A DNA stretch of 64,000 bases, taken from positions 5,270,001 to 5,334,000 of the forward strand of contig NZ_AP021874.1 in assembly GCF_009688945.1 (NCBI RefSeq), given 5' to 3'. This stretch comes from Desulfosarcina alkanivorans. Lineage in GTDB: Bacteria > Desulfobacterota > Desulfobacteria > Desulfobacterales > Desulfosarcinaceae. This document shows, one piece after another, positions 9,002 through 16,537 of this stretch. The number at the start of each line of letters is the position of its first letter. Positions within the stretch are counted from its first letter, which is position 1. The notes beneath the pieces were generated by a model. It saw only the letters and a list, made by a program, of their open reading frames with translations. It had not been told where the DNA came from and made no database searches. The position numbers and the translations under genes were made by a program.

Positions 9002-10168
9002 TTAGGGGTTTTCGAGCAGATCCAGCGCCGCCCGGCAATACGTCTCCACACCGGTGATCAGGATATCTTCGCTGAAGTCGAACCGCGGACTGTGGATGCC
9101 GGCATAGGCGTCGTTGCCGGCACCGAGGCAAAAATAGCAGCCTGCGGCTTTTTCCAGGAAAAACGACATGTCTTCGCCGCCCAGTGTCGGGTCCGGCACG
9201 ACCACCCGGTCAAGGCCGACGACTTCGCCGGCGATCCGCGTCATCCGCTCCGCCATCCCGGCATCATTGATGGTCGGCGGGTAGCCCTGCTCGAATGTCG
9301 CTTCGTACCCGGCCCCCATTGAATCGCAGACCCCCTTGACCACCGTTTCGATGATATCGGGCCAGCGCCGCCAGGTGTCCGGCTCGAAGGTTCTGGCCGT
9401 CCCGGACAGGCGGGCCGTCTCGGGGATGACGTTGAAGGCGGTGCCCGCCCGAAAGCGCCCGACGGTGACCACCGTGGGCCGCAATGGATTCATCTGCCGG
9501 CTGACGATGCGCTGCAGGGCCGCCACCACCTGGCAGCCGACGTCCAGGGCGTCCACGCACTGGTGGGGCAGGGCACCGTGGCCGCCCCGGCCCTTGATGG
9601 TGATGTCAAAACTGAACATGGCCGCCATCAGGGCGCCGGCCCGGATGCCGATGGTGCCTTCGGGGATATCGGGCCAGATGTGGCAGCCCAGGGCGTAATC
9701 CACCCGGGGGTCGTCCATGACGCCGGCGTCGATCATGGGTTTCGCCCCGCCGGGCCCTTCTTCCGCCGGCTGGAAGACAAACTTGATATTGCCGCCGATC
9801 CGGTCCTTCAGCCGGTTCATGACCGAGGCGGTGACCAGCGCCATGGCCGTGTGACCGTCGTGCCCGCAGGCGTGCATGACCCCGGGGTGCTCGGACGCGA
9901 ACGGCAGGCCCGTTGCTTCGTGGATGGGCAGGGCGTCCATGTCCGCCCGCACCAGCAGTGTCGGGCCGGGGCGGCCGGTTTCCAGGGTTGCCGTCACGCC
10001 GGTGCGGGCGATGCCGGTGGCGACCCGCAGGCCTTCTTTTTTAAGGTAGTCGGCCACATAAGTGCCGGTCTTCTTTTCCCTGAATCCCAGTTCCGGGATG
10101 CGGTGCAGGTCGCGGCGGGTGGTGACGATCCGCTCCCTGTACGAGTTAACCTGATCGGTGATGTTCAT
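9002..10168 (-). CDS. M20D family amidohydrolase
   Basis: Cytoplasmic metal-dependent hydrolase of 388 residues that cleaves N-acyl amino acids (hippurate, N-acetyl amino acids or indole-amino acid conjugates). The metal site motif MHACGHDGHTAM is near residue 100, FVFQPAEEGPGGAKPMI supplies the bridging glutamates, GRGGHGALPHQCVDAL marks the dimerisation lid, and GGEDMSFFLEK near the C-terminus carries the last ligand region. The substrate cannot be told from sequence. It is the last gene of a run with the SpmAB-like protein and the ADP-forming acyl-CoA synthetase, which fits release of a carboxylic acid that is then metabolised as a CoA ester. Confidence 0.93.
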   Translation of the reverse strand: MNITDQVNSYRERIVTTRRDLHRIPELGFREKKTGTYVADYLKKEGLRVATGIARTGVTATLETGRPGPTLLVRADMDALPIHEATGLPFASEHPGVMHACGHDGHTAMALVTASVMNRLKDRIGGNIKFVFQPAEEGPGGAKPMIDAGVMDDPRVDYALGCHIWPDIPEGTIGIRAGALMAAMFSFDITIKGRGGHGALPHQCVDALDVGCQVVAALQRIVSRQMNPLRPTVVTVGRFRAGTAFNVIPETARLSGTARTFEPDTWRRWPDIIETVVKGVCDSMGAGYEATFEQGYPPTINDAGMAERMTRIAGEVVGLDRVVVPDPTLGGEDMSFFLEKAAGCYFCLGAGNDAYAGIHSPRFDFSEDILITGVETYCRAALDLLENP

Positions 10169-10237
10169 GGCAATGGGTTCCGTTTCCGAATATGGCGGTT
10201 GAAGGATGGCACGGGGCGTTTTCAGGTTGCGACAGGT

Positions 10238-11530
10238 CTAATTCAGAAACAACCAGCAGGCCAGGACGGCGAAGATCACCCCGGCCGCATCCGCCGTCAG
10301 GGCGGCGGCCATGGCGTGCCGGATCCTTCGCACCTGCACCGCGCCGAAGTAGACCGCCATGACGTAGAAGGTGGTTTCCGTGGATCCCTGCAGGGTGGAG
10401 ACCAGGACACCCGTATAGCTGTCCGGACCGATGGCCGGGTCGTTGATGATCGATGCGAGGATGCCGTAGGCGCCGGATCCGCTCAGGGGCCGCATCAGGG
10501 CCATGGGCAGGGCCTCGGCCGGCAGGCCGAACCGCCCGGTGACCGGCGACAGGGCGCCCACCAGCAGATCCATGGCCCCGCTGGCCCGCAGCATGCCCAC
10601 GGCCACCAGGATGGCCACCAGGTAGGGAATGATGCGCAGGGCCACCTGAAAGCCTTCCTTGGCCCCGTCCACGAACACCTCGTAGACCTTGACCCGCCGC
10701 ACCGCGCCGAAGACGAGAAATCCTGCCATCAACCCCGGCAGGATCCATGGGGAGAGGGCCTTGCCGAAAAGGATGGCGCCGGGAATCAGCGACGCCAGGG
10801 CGACCAGCGCGACGATGCTGACCCAGAGCGGGTAGGCGCCCTCCGCCGCCGCCAGCGTGGATGCTTCCCCGGAATCGGTCACGGTGGATGTTTTTACCGA
10901 ATCCGTTGCCCGCGATCGCTCCATGGGCACCAGCCGCTGGTAGAGTTTGGCGGCCACGATGGCCACCGCGGTGGAACCGATGGTGGCCAGCAGGGTGGTG
11001 GGCAGGATGATGGCCGGGTCGGCGCTGCCCGCCGCGGCCCGCAGGGCGATCACACCCGTGGGCAGCAGGGTCACACTGGAGGTGTTGACGGCCAGGAACA
11101 GGGCCATGGCGTTGGTGGCCGTTCCCGGCTGCGTGTTGAGGCGTTCCAGTTCCTGCATGGCCCGGATGCCGAAGGGCGTGGCGGCGTTGCCCAGCCCCAG
11201 GGCATTGGCGGAGAGGTTGAGAATCATGGCCCCCATGGCCGGGTGCTCGGCGGGCACCTCGGGAAAGAGCCGCACCATCAGCGGCCGGATCAGCCGTGCC
11301 AGGATGACCAGCATGCCCCCCGCCTCGGCGACCTTCATCAGGCCCAGAAACAAGGTCATGACGCCCACCAGGCCGATGGCCAGGTCGACCGCGCCGGCGG
11401 CCGATTCCACCATGGCGGTGGAGAGGGCCTCCATGGGCGAGGTCAGGTCCGCCGCCGGCTGGAAGGAGAACTGCTTCCAGCCGGCGAAGAGCACGGCGGC
11501 GAGGACGATGACCAGGAAGATCCGGTTCAC
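10238..11530 (-). CDS. Fused SpmA-SpmB nucleoside-recognition-domain membrane protein
   Basis: Integral membrane protein of 430 residues with two halves. Residues 1-200 resemble SpmA (segment LSANALGLGNAATPFGIRAM, then NTSSVTLLPTGVIALR) and about 235-430 resemble SpmB (FQVALRIIPYLVAILVAVGM, PLSGSGAYGILASI, STETTFYVMAVYFGAV). In Bacillus the two are separate spore maturation proteins with Gate domains; in non-sporulating proteobacteria the fused form is common and its substrate unknown. It overlaps the upstream acyl-CoA synthetase gene by four bases (ATGA), so translation is probably coupled. It could move the substrate of the neighbouring M20D hydrolase, but that is only inference. Confidence 0.88.
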   Translation of the reverse strand: MNRIFLVIVLAAVLFAGWKQFSFQPAADLTSPMEALSTAMVESAAGAVDLAIGLVGVMTLFLGLMKVAEAGGMLVILARLIRPLMVRLFPEVPAEHPAMGAMILNLSANALGLGNAATPFGIRAMQELERLNTQPGTATNAMALFLAVNTSSVTLLPTGVIALRAAAGSADPAIILPTTLLATIGSTAVAIVAAKLYQRLVPMERSRATDSVKTSTVTDSGEASTLAAAEGAYPLWVSIVALVALASLIPGAILFGKALSPWILPGLMAGFLVFGAVRRVKVYEVFVDGAKEGFQVALRIIPYLVAILVAVGMLRASGAMDLLVGALSPVTGRFGLPAEALPMALMRPLSGSGAYGILASIINDPAIGPDSYTGVLVSTLQGSTETTFYVMAVYFGAVQVRRIRHAMAAALTADAAGVIFAVLACWLFLN

Positions 11531-13695
11531 GCGGCCGGACCGCCCTTTTCCGCATCACCTGACGGTTTGAGCAGAATCCGGGCGTCGACGACGCTCAGTC
11601 CCTCATGGTGAACGATGACCGGATTGAGATCCATCTCTTCGATCTGGGGATAGGCTTCGATGATTTCCGAGCAGGTCAACAGCAGGTTGATCAGGGCTTT
11701 TTTGTCGTGGGGGGTGTCGCCCCGAACGCCGTCGAGGATCGGGTGGGACTTGGTGTCCTCGATCATCATGCGTGCGGTCAGGCGGGTGATGGGCAGTACG
11801 CGAAAGGAGACATCCTTCAGTATCTCCACCATGACCCCGCCCAGTCCGTACATGATGACCGGGCCGAACTGGTCGTCGATCTTGGTGCCGATGATGACCT
11901 CTACGCCCGTCTGGACCATCGGGCAGACCAGCACGCCCTCGATGCGGGCGTCGGCCTTGAACGTCCTGGCATTCTTGATGATTTCCCGGAAGGCCTTTTT
12001 GACTTTTTCCTTGCCCGACAGGTTCAGCAGGACCCCTTTGGCGTCGCTTTTATGCAGGATGTCCGGCGAGGCGATCTTCAAGGCCACTTTGCCGCCCATG
12101 ACCGCTGCCGCATCCGCTGCCTCCTGGGCCGTTCCGGCCAGTACATCCCGGGTGACCGCCGCCCCGTGAAGCCCGAGCAGCCGCTTGGCTTCGGGTTCGA
12201 GCAGGGCGGTGCGGCCCTGCCGGTAAACCGTATCGATGATCTTCCGGCCATCGGGCTTGGCTTTGGCGCCCCAGTTGAATACGAAGTTGGTTTTGGCGTG
12301 GTAGCCTTTCAGGTATCTGCCGTATTGGGCCAGCACGCCGATGGACTTGCAGGCCACATCCAGGCTGCCGAAAACGGGAATGTCATAGTAGCGCAGCAGG
12401 TCCAGGCTGTGGGGTTTTTCCGAATTGTAGAGGCTGTGCACCACGATGGCTTTTTTATAACGCCTGACCATTTTTCCCATCTGGTGGGCGGCATCTTCCT
12501 CCATCATGGCCAGGCTGGCGGCAAAGCGGATGCCGTAGCCGCCGAACAGGCCGACGATCAGCAGGCCGCCCACGTTGGGGTCGTTGAGGATGATCCGGGC
12601 GCAATCGGCGAAGATGGCCGGATTGTCGTCGGTGCCGCCGGCCACGTCGATGGGATTTCTCACCGCGGCGCCGCCGGGGAGAATGGCCCGCAGCTTGTCC
12701 TGGGTCTTTTTCTCCAGCTCTGGAATCTGGACTCCCAGGTCGGTGAGGGTGTCCGCCGCGATGGTGGCGTGTCCCCCGCCGTCGGCCAGGATGGCGATCC
12801 GGTTGTTTCTGATGGGCGGCAGACTGGAAAGGGATTCGGCGGCCGGGAAGAGTTCGTCCGAGTTCTCAATGACGATGATCCCGGCCCGCTCGAAGGCGCC
12901 CTTGGCCACCCGGGACATGCCCGCCAGGGCCCCGGTGTGGGAACCGGCGGAACGTTTTCCGGTGGAGGATCGCCCGCTTTTGAGCAGGACCACCGGCTTT
13001 TTTTCGGTGGTTTTGTAGGCCGTCTGCAGAAACTTGCGGCCATCGCGCATGCCTTCCACATACATCAGGATGGCCCGGGTGTCGGGATCATTTCTGAAAA
13101 ACTCCAGATACTCGTGGAAGCGGATGTCCGCCTCGTTGCCCACGCCAACGTAGTAGGTGAATCCCTTGCGGCTTTTCAGTTTGGCTTCGGTGATCAGGGT
13201 CAATGCCATGTTGCCGCTCTGGGTCAGCAGGGCGATATCCCCCCTGGGGGAATCTTTCAACCCCACCAGGTTGAGGTTGTCTTTGAGGTTCATCATGCCG
13301 GAGGTGTTGGGGCCGATCAGGCGGATGTGATTGCTCCCGGCCGCCTCCAATACCCGGTTTTCCAGGGCTTTTCCCGTTGCCCCGGTCTCGCCGAATCCGG
13401 TGGCCAGGATGACGGCGCCCTTGACCCCCTTCTTGCCGCAATCCTCCAGGATCGCCGGAACGGTCCGCGCCGGGGTGGCAATGAGGGCCACATCCACATC
13501 ACCCGGGATCTTTGAGACGGCGGTGTGGCACGCCAGTCCCATGATGCGGCTTTCCTTGGGGTTGACCGGGTAGATGGCGCCTTCGTAGCCCTCGTCCAGC
13601 AGGGTTCGAATGGTCTGGTAACCGCGTTTGGTGGGCACCTTGGATGCACCCACGACGGCGACGGATCGGGCGTTGAGGACATGTTCGAGAGACAT
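11527..13695 (-). CDS. Acyl-CoA synthetase, NDP-forming (fused alpha-beta)
   Basis: Interconverts an acyl-CoA plus ADP and phosphate with a free acid, CoA and ATP, conserving energy in anaerobes. The 722-residue protein has the alpha subunit first: a CoA-binding Rossmann domain (VAVVGASKVPTKRGYQTIR, IYPVNPKESRIMG), a ligase domain with LLTQSGNMALTLITEA and a histidine in ADGGGHATIAADTL. The beta part follows from about residue 490, an ATP-grasp_5 domain with KIASPDILHKSDAKGVLL, VMYGLGGVMVEILKD and the end motif DLNPVIVHHEG. I chose ATG 13695 because AAAAGGAGT lies just upstream; the longer frame to 13734 has no ribosome site. It heads the run with the SpmAB-like and M20D genes. Confidence 0.92.
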   Translation of the reverse strand: MSLEHVLNARSVAVVGASKVPTKRGYQTIRTLLDEGYEGAIYPVNPKESRIMGLACHTAVSKIPGDVDVALIATPARTVPAILEDCGKKGVKGAVILATGFGETGATGKALENRVLEAAGSNHIRLIGPNTSGMMNLKDNLNLVGLKDSPRGDIALLTQSGNMALTLITEAKLKSRKGFTYYVGVGNEADIRFHEYLEFFRNDPDTRAILMYVEGMRDGRKFLQTAYKTTEKKPVVLLKSGRSSTGKRSAGSHTGALAGMSRVAKGAFERAGIIVIENSDELFPAAESLSSLPPIRNNRIAILADGGGHATIAADTLTDLGVQIPELEKKTQDKLRAILPGGAAVRNPIDVAGGTDDNPAIFADCARIILNDPNVGGLLIVGLFGGYGIRFAASLAMMEEDAAHQMGKMVRRYKKAIVVHSLYNSEKPHSLDLLRYYDIPVFGSLDVACKSIGVLAQYGRYLKGYHAKTNFVFNWGAKAKPDGRKIIDTVYRQGRTALLEPEAKRLLGLHGAAVTRDVLAGTAQEAADAAAVMGGKVALKIASPDILHKSDAKGVLLNLSGKEKVKKAFREIIKNARTFKADARIEGVLVCPMVQTGVEVIIGTKIDDQFGPVIMYGLGGVMVEILKDVSFRVLPITRLTARMMIEDTKSHPILDGVRGDTPHDKKALINLLLTCSEIIEAYPQIEEMDLNPVIVHHEGLSVVDARILLKPSGDAEKGGPAA

Positions 13696-13764
13696 CGTAT
13701 ACTCCTTTTGCAAGTGCCGTTTCACAGCAGGCATCTTTTGGCCCAGGTTGGGGAGAAATGGAAA

Positions 13765-13891
13765 GAATTCAGAAGTCAGGAGTCAGAATCCAGAATAAGG
13801 ATTCCGCCGTTGGCTCAATCCTTATTTTTGATACGAAGAAGCGAAGCGACCGCAACATTCTTCTGGCTCCTGTTTTCTGACTTCTGAATTC
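13765..13891. repeat. Intergenic imperfect palindrome (copy 1 of a dispersed family)
   Basis: A 127-bp element whose ends are a perfect 14-bp inverted repeat, GAATTCAGAAGTCA (13765-13778) and TGACTTCTGAATTC (13878-13891). The arms continue to match with small indels. The middle holds GGCTCAATCCTTATT and GCGAAGCGAC. A related element lies at 50319-50434. It looks like a non-coding repeat of the REP or MITE type. It lies between the acyl-CoA synthetase and enoyl-CoA hydratase genes. Confidence 0.7.
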
Positions 13892-13893
13892 TG

Positions 13894-14661
13894 TTATTCT
13901 TTCTTACGGTCTTCGAATTCTTTCAGCGACGACTGCCGCTCCTTGGTGGAAACGCAGGCCAGGCAGGCCTCCACCTCGAAGTCCATCAGGGCTTCCAGGC
14001 TGGTTTCGCCCATTGCCATGTTCAATCCCTTCTTGATCATCTTCAGGGAAAAGGCCGAGTTGGCGGCAATTTTGGCGGCCATCTCCATGACGGTTTCCAT
14101 GAGCTCTTCCGCCGGCACGGCCCGGTTGACCAGCCCGATGCGCTGGGCCTCCGTGCCGTCGATATACTCACCGGTGAAGAGCAGTTCGCGTGCTTTCCCG
14201 GGCCCGATCAGATCCTGGACCAGGCGAAACGCCCCGCCGGTGACCGACGAGGTGACCTTGGCCTCGGGGCTGCCGATCTTGGCCGCTTCGGCGGCGATGC
14301 GGATATCGCAGGCCAGGGCCAGTTCATACCCGGACCCGATGGCATAGCCGTTGATGGCGGCGATGGTGGGTTTTTCAAACCGGATGATGGCCCGGGACGC
14401 CTCCTGGAGCGACACCAGGTAATCCCGGTAGTCCTCGATGGAGCGGGTTTTGGACTCCTTGAGGTCGGCGCCGGTGGAGAAGGCGCGCCCCTCTCCGGTG
14501 ACGACCACCACCTTGATCCCGTCGTCGGCACGGGCATCGTCCAGGGCGGCCTGCATATCCAGCCATAGCCGCTTGTTCATGGCGTTGAGCACCTGGGGCC
14601 GGTTGAGCCGGATGACGGCCACGCCTTCCTGTTTGTGGTAAATGATACATTCGAGATCCAT
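13894..14661 (-). CDS. Enoyl-CoA hydratase/isomerase family protein
   Basis: Crotonase-fold enzyme of 255 residues acting on acyl-CoA thioesters. Both catalytic glutamates of true hydratases are present: Glu113 in GSGYELALACD and Glu133 in GSPEAKV, twenty residues apart as in rat crotonase (144 and 164). The oxyanion-hole region reads FSTGADLKESK, where most hydratases have FxAGADL, and the helical end has FTGEYIDGTEAQRIGLVN. A serine in place of the usual alanine and an unusual SSVTGGAFRL segment suggest a substrate outside the classic short-chain range. It lies upstream of the ADP-forming synthetase on the same strand, separated by a palindromic repeat, so it may be a separate unit. Confidence 0.9.
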   Translation of the reverse strand: MDLECIIYHKQEGVAVIRLNRPQVLNAMNKRLWLDMQAALDDARADDGIKVVVVTGEGRAFSTGADLKESKTRSIEDYRDYLVSLQEASRAIIRFEKPTIAAINGYAIGSGYELALACDIRIAAEAAKIGSPEAKVTSSVTGGAFRLVQDLIGPGKARELLFTGEYIDGTEAQRIGLVNRAVPAEELMETVMEMAAKIAANSAFSLKMIKKGLNMAMGETSLEALMDFEVEACLACVSTKERQSSLKEFEDRKKE

Positions 14662-14705
14662 GGGTTACCCTCGGGTTGATATTGCTGTAAAAAAAAAGAG
14701 TTTCC

Positions 14706-14832
14706 GTTCATGGAACGTTGAAACTATAAATTAGAAATTTGGTCTTCATGCATTTTTTTTACTATTAGTTCCTGAACTCGTTTCATCTCTCCCCAATTTC
14801 TACTTTCCCATTTCAAGTTTCAATCCATGAAC
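14706..14832. repeat. Intergenic imperfect palindrome (second type)
   Basis: A 127-bp element bounded by GTTCATGGA (14706-14714) and TCCATGAAC (14824-14832). Inside, TTGAAACT and AGAAATT on the left match AGTTTCAA and AATTTCT on the right with short gaps. It is AT-rich compared with its neighbours and holds no open frame of interest. It fills most of the gap between the enoyl-CoA hydratase and aldo/keto reductase genes. Confidence 0.65.
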
Positions 14833-14928
14833 AGTTATAAAAAGGATTACAAGATGCGGTCTCCCTTTGCGCAAAAACACCCAAGGGTCAAGAGAAATCC
14901 ATACCCTGGCATGAAAAAAACAGGTTGT

Positions 14929-16155
14929 TCAGGCCAATTCGCCGATTGCTTCTTTCATCAGCCGGGCGATGGGCAGCCGGCGGGGGCACCTGGCCTCGGC
15001 AACCGAGAAATCCGCCTGCGCCAGCTGCCGCCGGACGCTGTCGGGGATGGCGGCGAACCGTCTCCGGGCGTCATGGCTGTTCCCGTAACTGCGGGCATAC
15101 ATGAGACAGCGCATGACGTCGCCCACGGGAATATGGCCGGCGACGGCATTTTCGCAAATCCGGGTGCAGCCCGCGCAGTAGTGTGAGAAGGTCTCCCGGG
15201 CATAGCGCTCCAGGAAGTGGCGGTCGCTGCCGGTGAGCGAGGTGCGGTCCACGGCCGCGGCGATATTGGCCATGAGGATCGGCATGGTGGGCATCTGTGA
15301 ACAGATGGCTGAAATCCTGGGATTTTCCCAGATCGCCTTGAGTTTGGCCTGCTTGTCGGTAAAGCCGCGGGTAACGAAGCGGCCGGCCAGTTCCAGATCC
15401 CGGGATGTGGCCGTGCCCACGGCGCCGCCGCCCTGGGTTTTCATGGCGGTCAGTCCGATGCCGGCGTCGGCGCAGGCCTCGACCGCGGAAATCATCTTTT
15501 TTTCATGCATCAGCCTGAAGTTGTAGGTCATCATGATGCCGTCGATCCAGTCCAGGCGGGCGGCGTCCAGCAGGCAGTTCTCCATGTTGGAATGGGTGGA
15601 AAAACCGAACAGCCGGATCCGGCCTTCCGCTTTCTGCTCCCTGGCCCACGCCTGCATGCTTTTGTCCATGGTGTCGGCGTCACGGATCGCGTGGACGAAG
15701 AACAGGTCGACATAATCCGTGTTCATCCGTTTCAGGGAGGTGGCCAGGTCCCGGCTCATGCCCTTTGGGTTGCGGGCGGTGGATTTGGTGACCAGGAAGA
15801 TCTTCTCCCGGTGTCGGGGGTAGGCCTTGAAATACTGCCCGATCCCCTCCTCGCTGCGCCCGCCGCTGTAGATGTGGGCCGTGTCCCAGTAGGTGACCCC
15901 CCAGCGAATGGCCTGCTTGAGCATGGTCTGGTTGGAGGGGATGTCGAACATGCCCCCCAGGGACAGAATGGGGACCTCGACGCCGGAACGGCCGAAGGGC
16001 CGCGTGGGCATGCCGGCGGGCGCGGCGGCTTCGGCCGGGGCAGCGGCCCGGGAGTCGTTTCCCGGGACCAGGGGGGCCAGTGCGGCTCCCAGTCCGGCGG
16101 CGCCTGCGGACTTGATAAAGGATCGTCGGGAGAAACAATTCGGTTTGTTTTTCAT
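14929..16155 (-). CDS. Tat-exported aldo/keto reductase
   Basis: A 408-residue oxidoreductase with a twin-arginine signal (SRRSFIKSAGAAGLGAAL, about residues 8-25), so it is exported folded. The aldo/keto reductase barrel follows: FGRSGVEVPILSLGG, then the catalytic tetrad in WDTAHIYSGGRSEEGIG (Asp, Tyr), LVTKSTARN (Lys) and LFFVHAIRD (His). The C-terminal extension contains CAGCTRICENAV and a further cysteine in MRCLMYAR, consistent with an iron-sulfur cluster as in the ferredoxin-fused subgroup. NADPH binding outside the cytoplasm would be unusual, so it probably works with an electron carrier. ATG 16155 follows GGAGGTA. The substrate is unknown. Confidence 0.9.
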   Translation of the reverse strand: MKNKPNCFSRRSFIKSAGAAGLGAALAPLVPGNDSRAAAPAEAAAPAGMPTRPFGRSGVEVPILSLGGMFDIPSNQTMLKQAIRWGVTYWDTAHIYSGGRSEEGIGQYFKAYPRHREKIFLVTKSTARNPKGMSRDLATSLKRMNTDYVDLFFVHAIRDADTMDKSMQAWAREQKAEGRIRLFGFSTHSNMENCLLDAARLDWIDGIMMTYNFRLMHEKKMISAVEACADAGIGLTAMKTQGGGAVGTATSRDLELAGRFVTRGFTDKQAKLKAIWENPRISAICSQMPTMPILMANIAAAVDRTSLTGSDRHFLERYARETFSHYCAGCTRICENAVAGHIPVGDVMRCLMYARSYGNSHDARRRFAAIPDSVRRQLAQADFSVAEARCPRRLPIARLMKEAIGELA

Positions 16156-16229
16156 GGTGTTACCTCCATGGATCAGCTTATCGCCATAAGGATTGGCAGT
16201 ATTTTTCCTGCCAAGTCCGGACAAAAAGG

Positions 16230-16446
16230 AAAAACAAGCTCCAAATTTCAAATAAATCACAAGATAAAAATCTCAATTAAGATACAAAGCAACTGTTGTT
16301 TGCCATCATCGATAGTCGAATTTGTATCTGGCAATGGTGTAATGAAAATCCAAACCCCTATGGCGAATTGGAATGACCTTTCTTCAAGATCACAGGTTTA
16401 GGAATTTTGAATTTGGTCATTGTTATTTATTGGTGGCTTGTTTTTT
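16230..16446. repeat. AT-rich intergenic inverted-repeat element
   Basis: The gap 16156-16537 is AT-rich and contains an element bounded by AAAAACAAGC (about 16230) and GCTTGTTTTT (about 16436-16445). The arms share CCAAATT and AATAAAT-type words with mismatches. The wording resembles short dispersed repeats seen in several environmental bacterial genomes, but that is recollection. No coding potential is seen. Confidence 0.5.
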
Positions 16447-16537
16447 GGGTATTGTAATTTGATCACCTGAACGTTTTCAAGCTGTTCACCGGTCATTGTT
16501 TTTCATATTCCTTCTCTCGTTCGTTGACCTTCGGTTA

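Noticed and set aside
9563..11611. 682-codon plus-strand frame opposite the M20D and SpmAB genes
   Set aside because: Histidine, glycine and glutamine-rich shadow of real minus-strand genes; no start site or domain.
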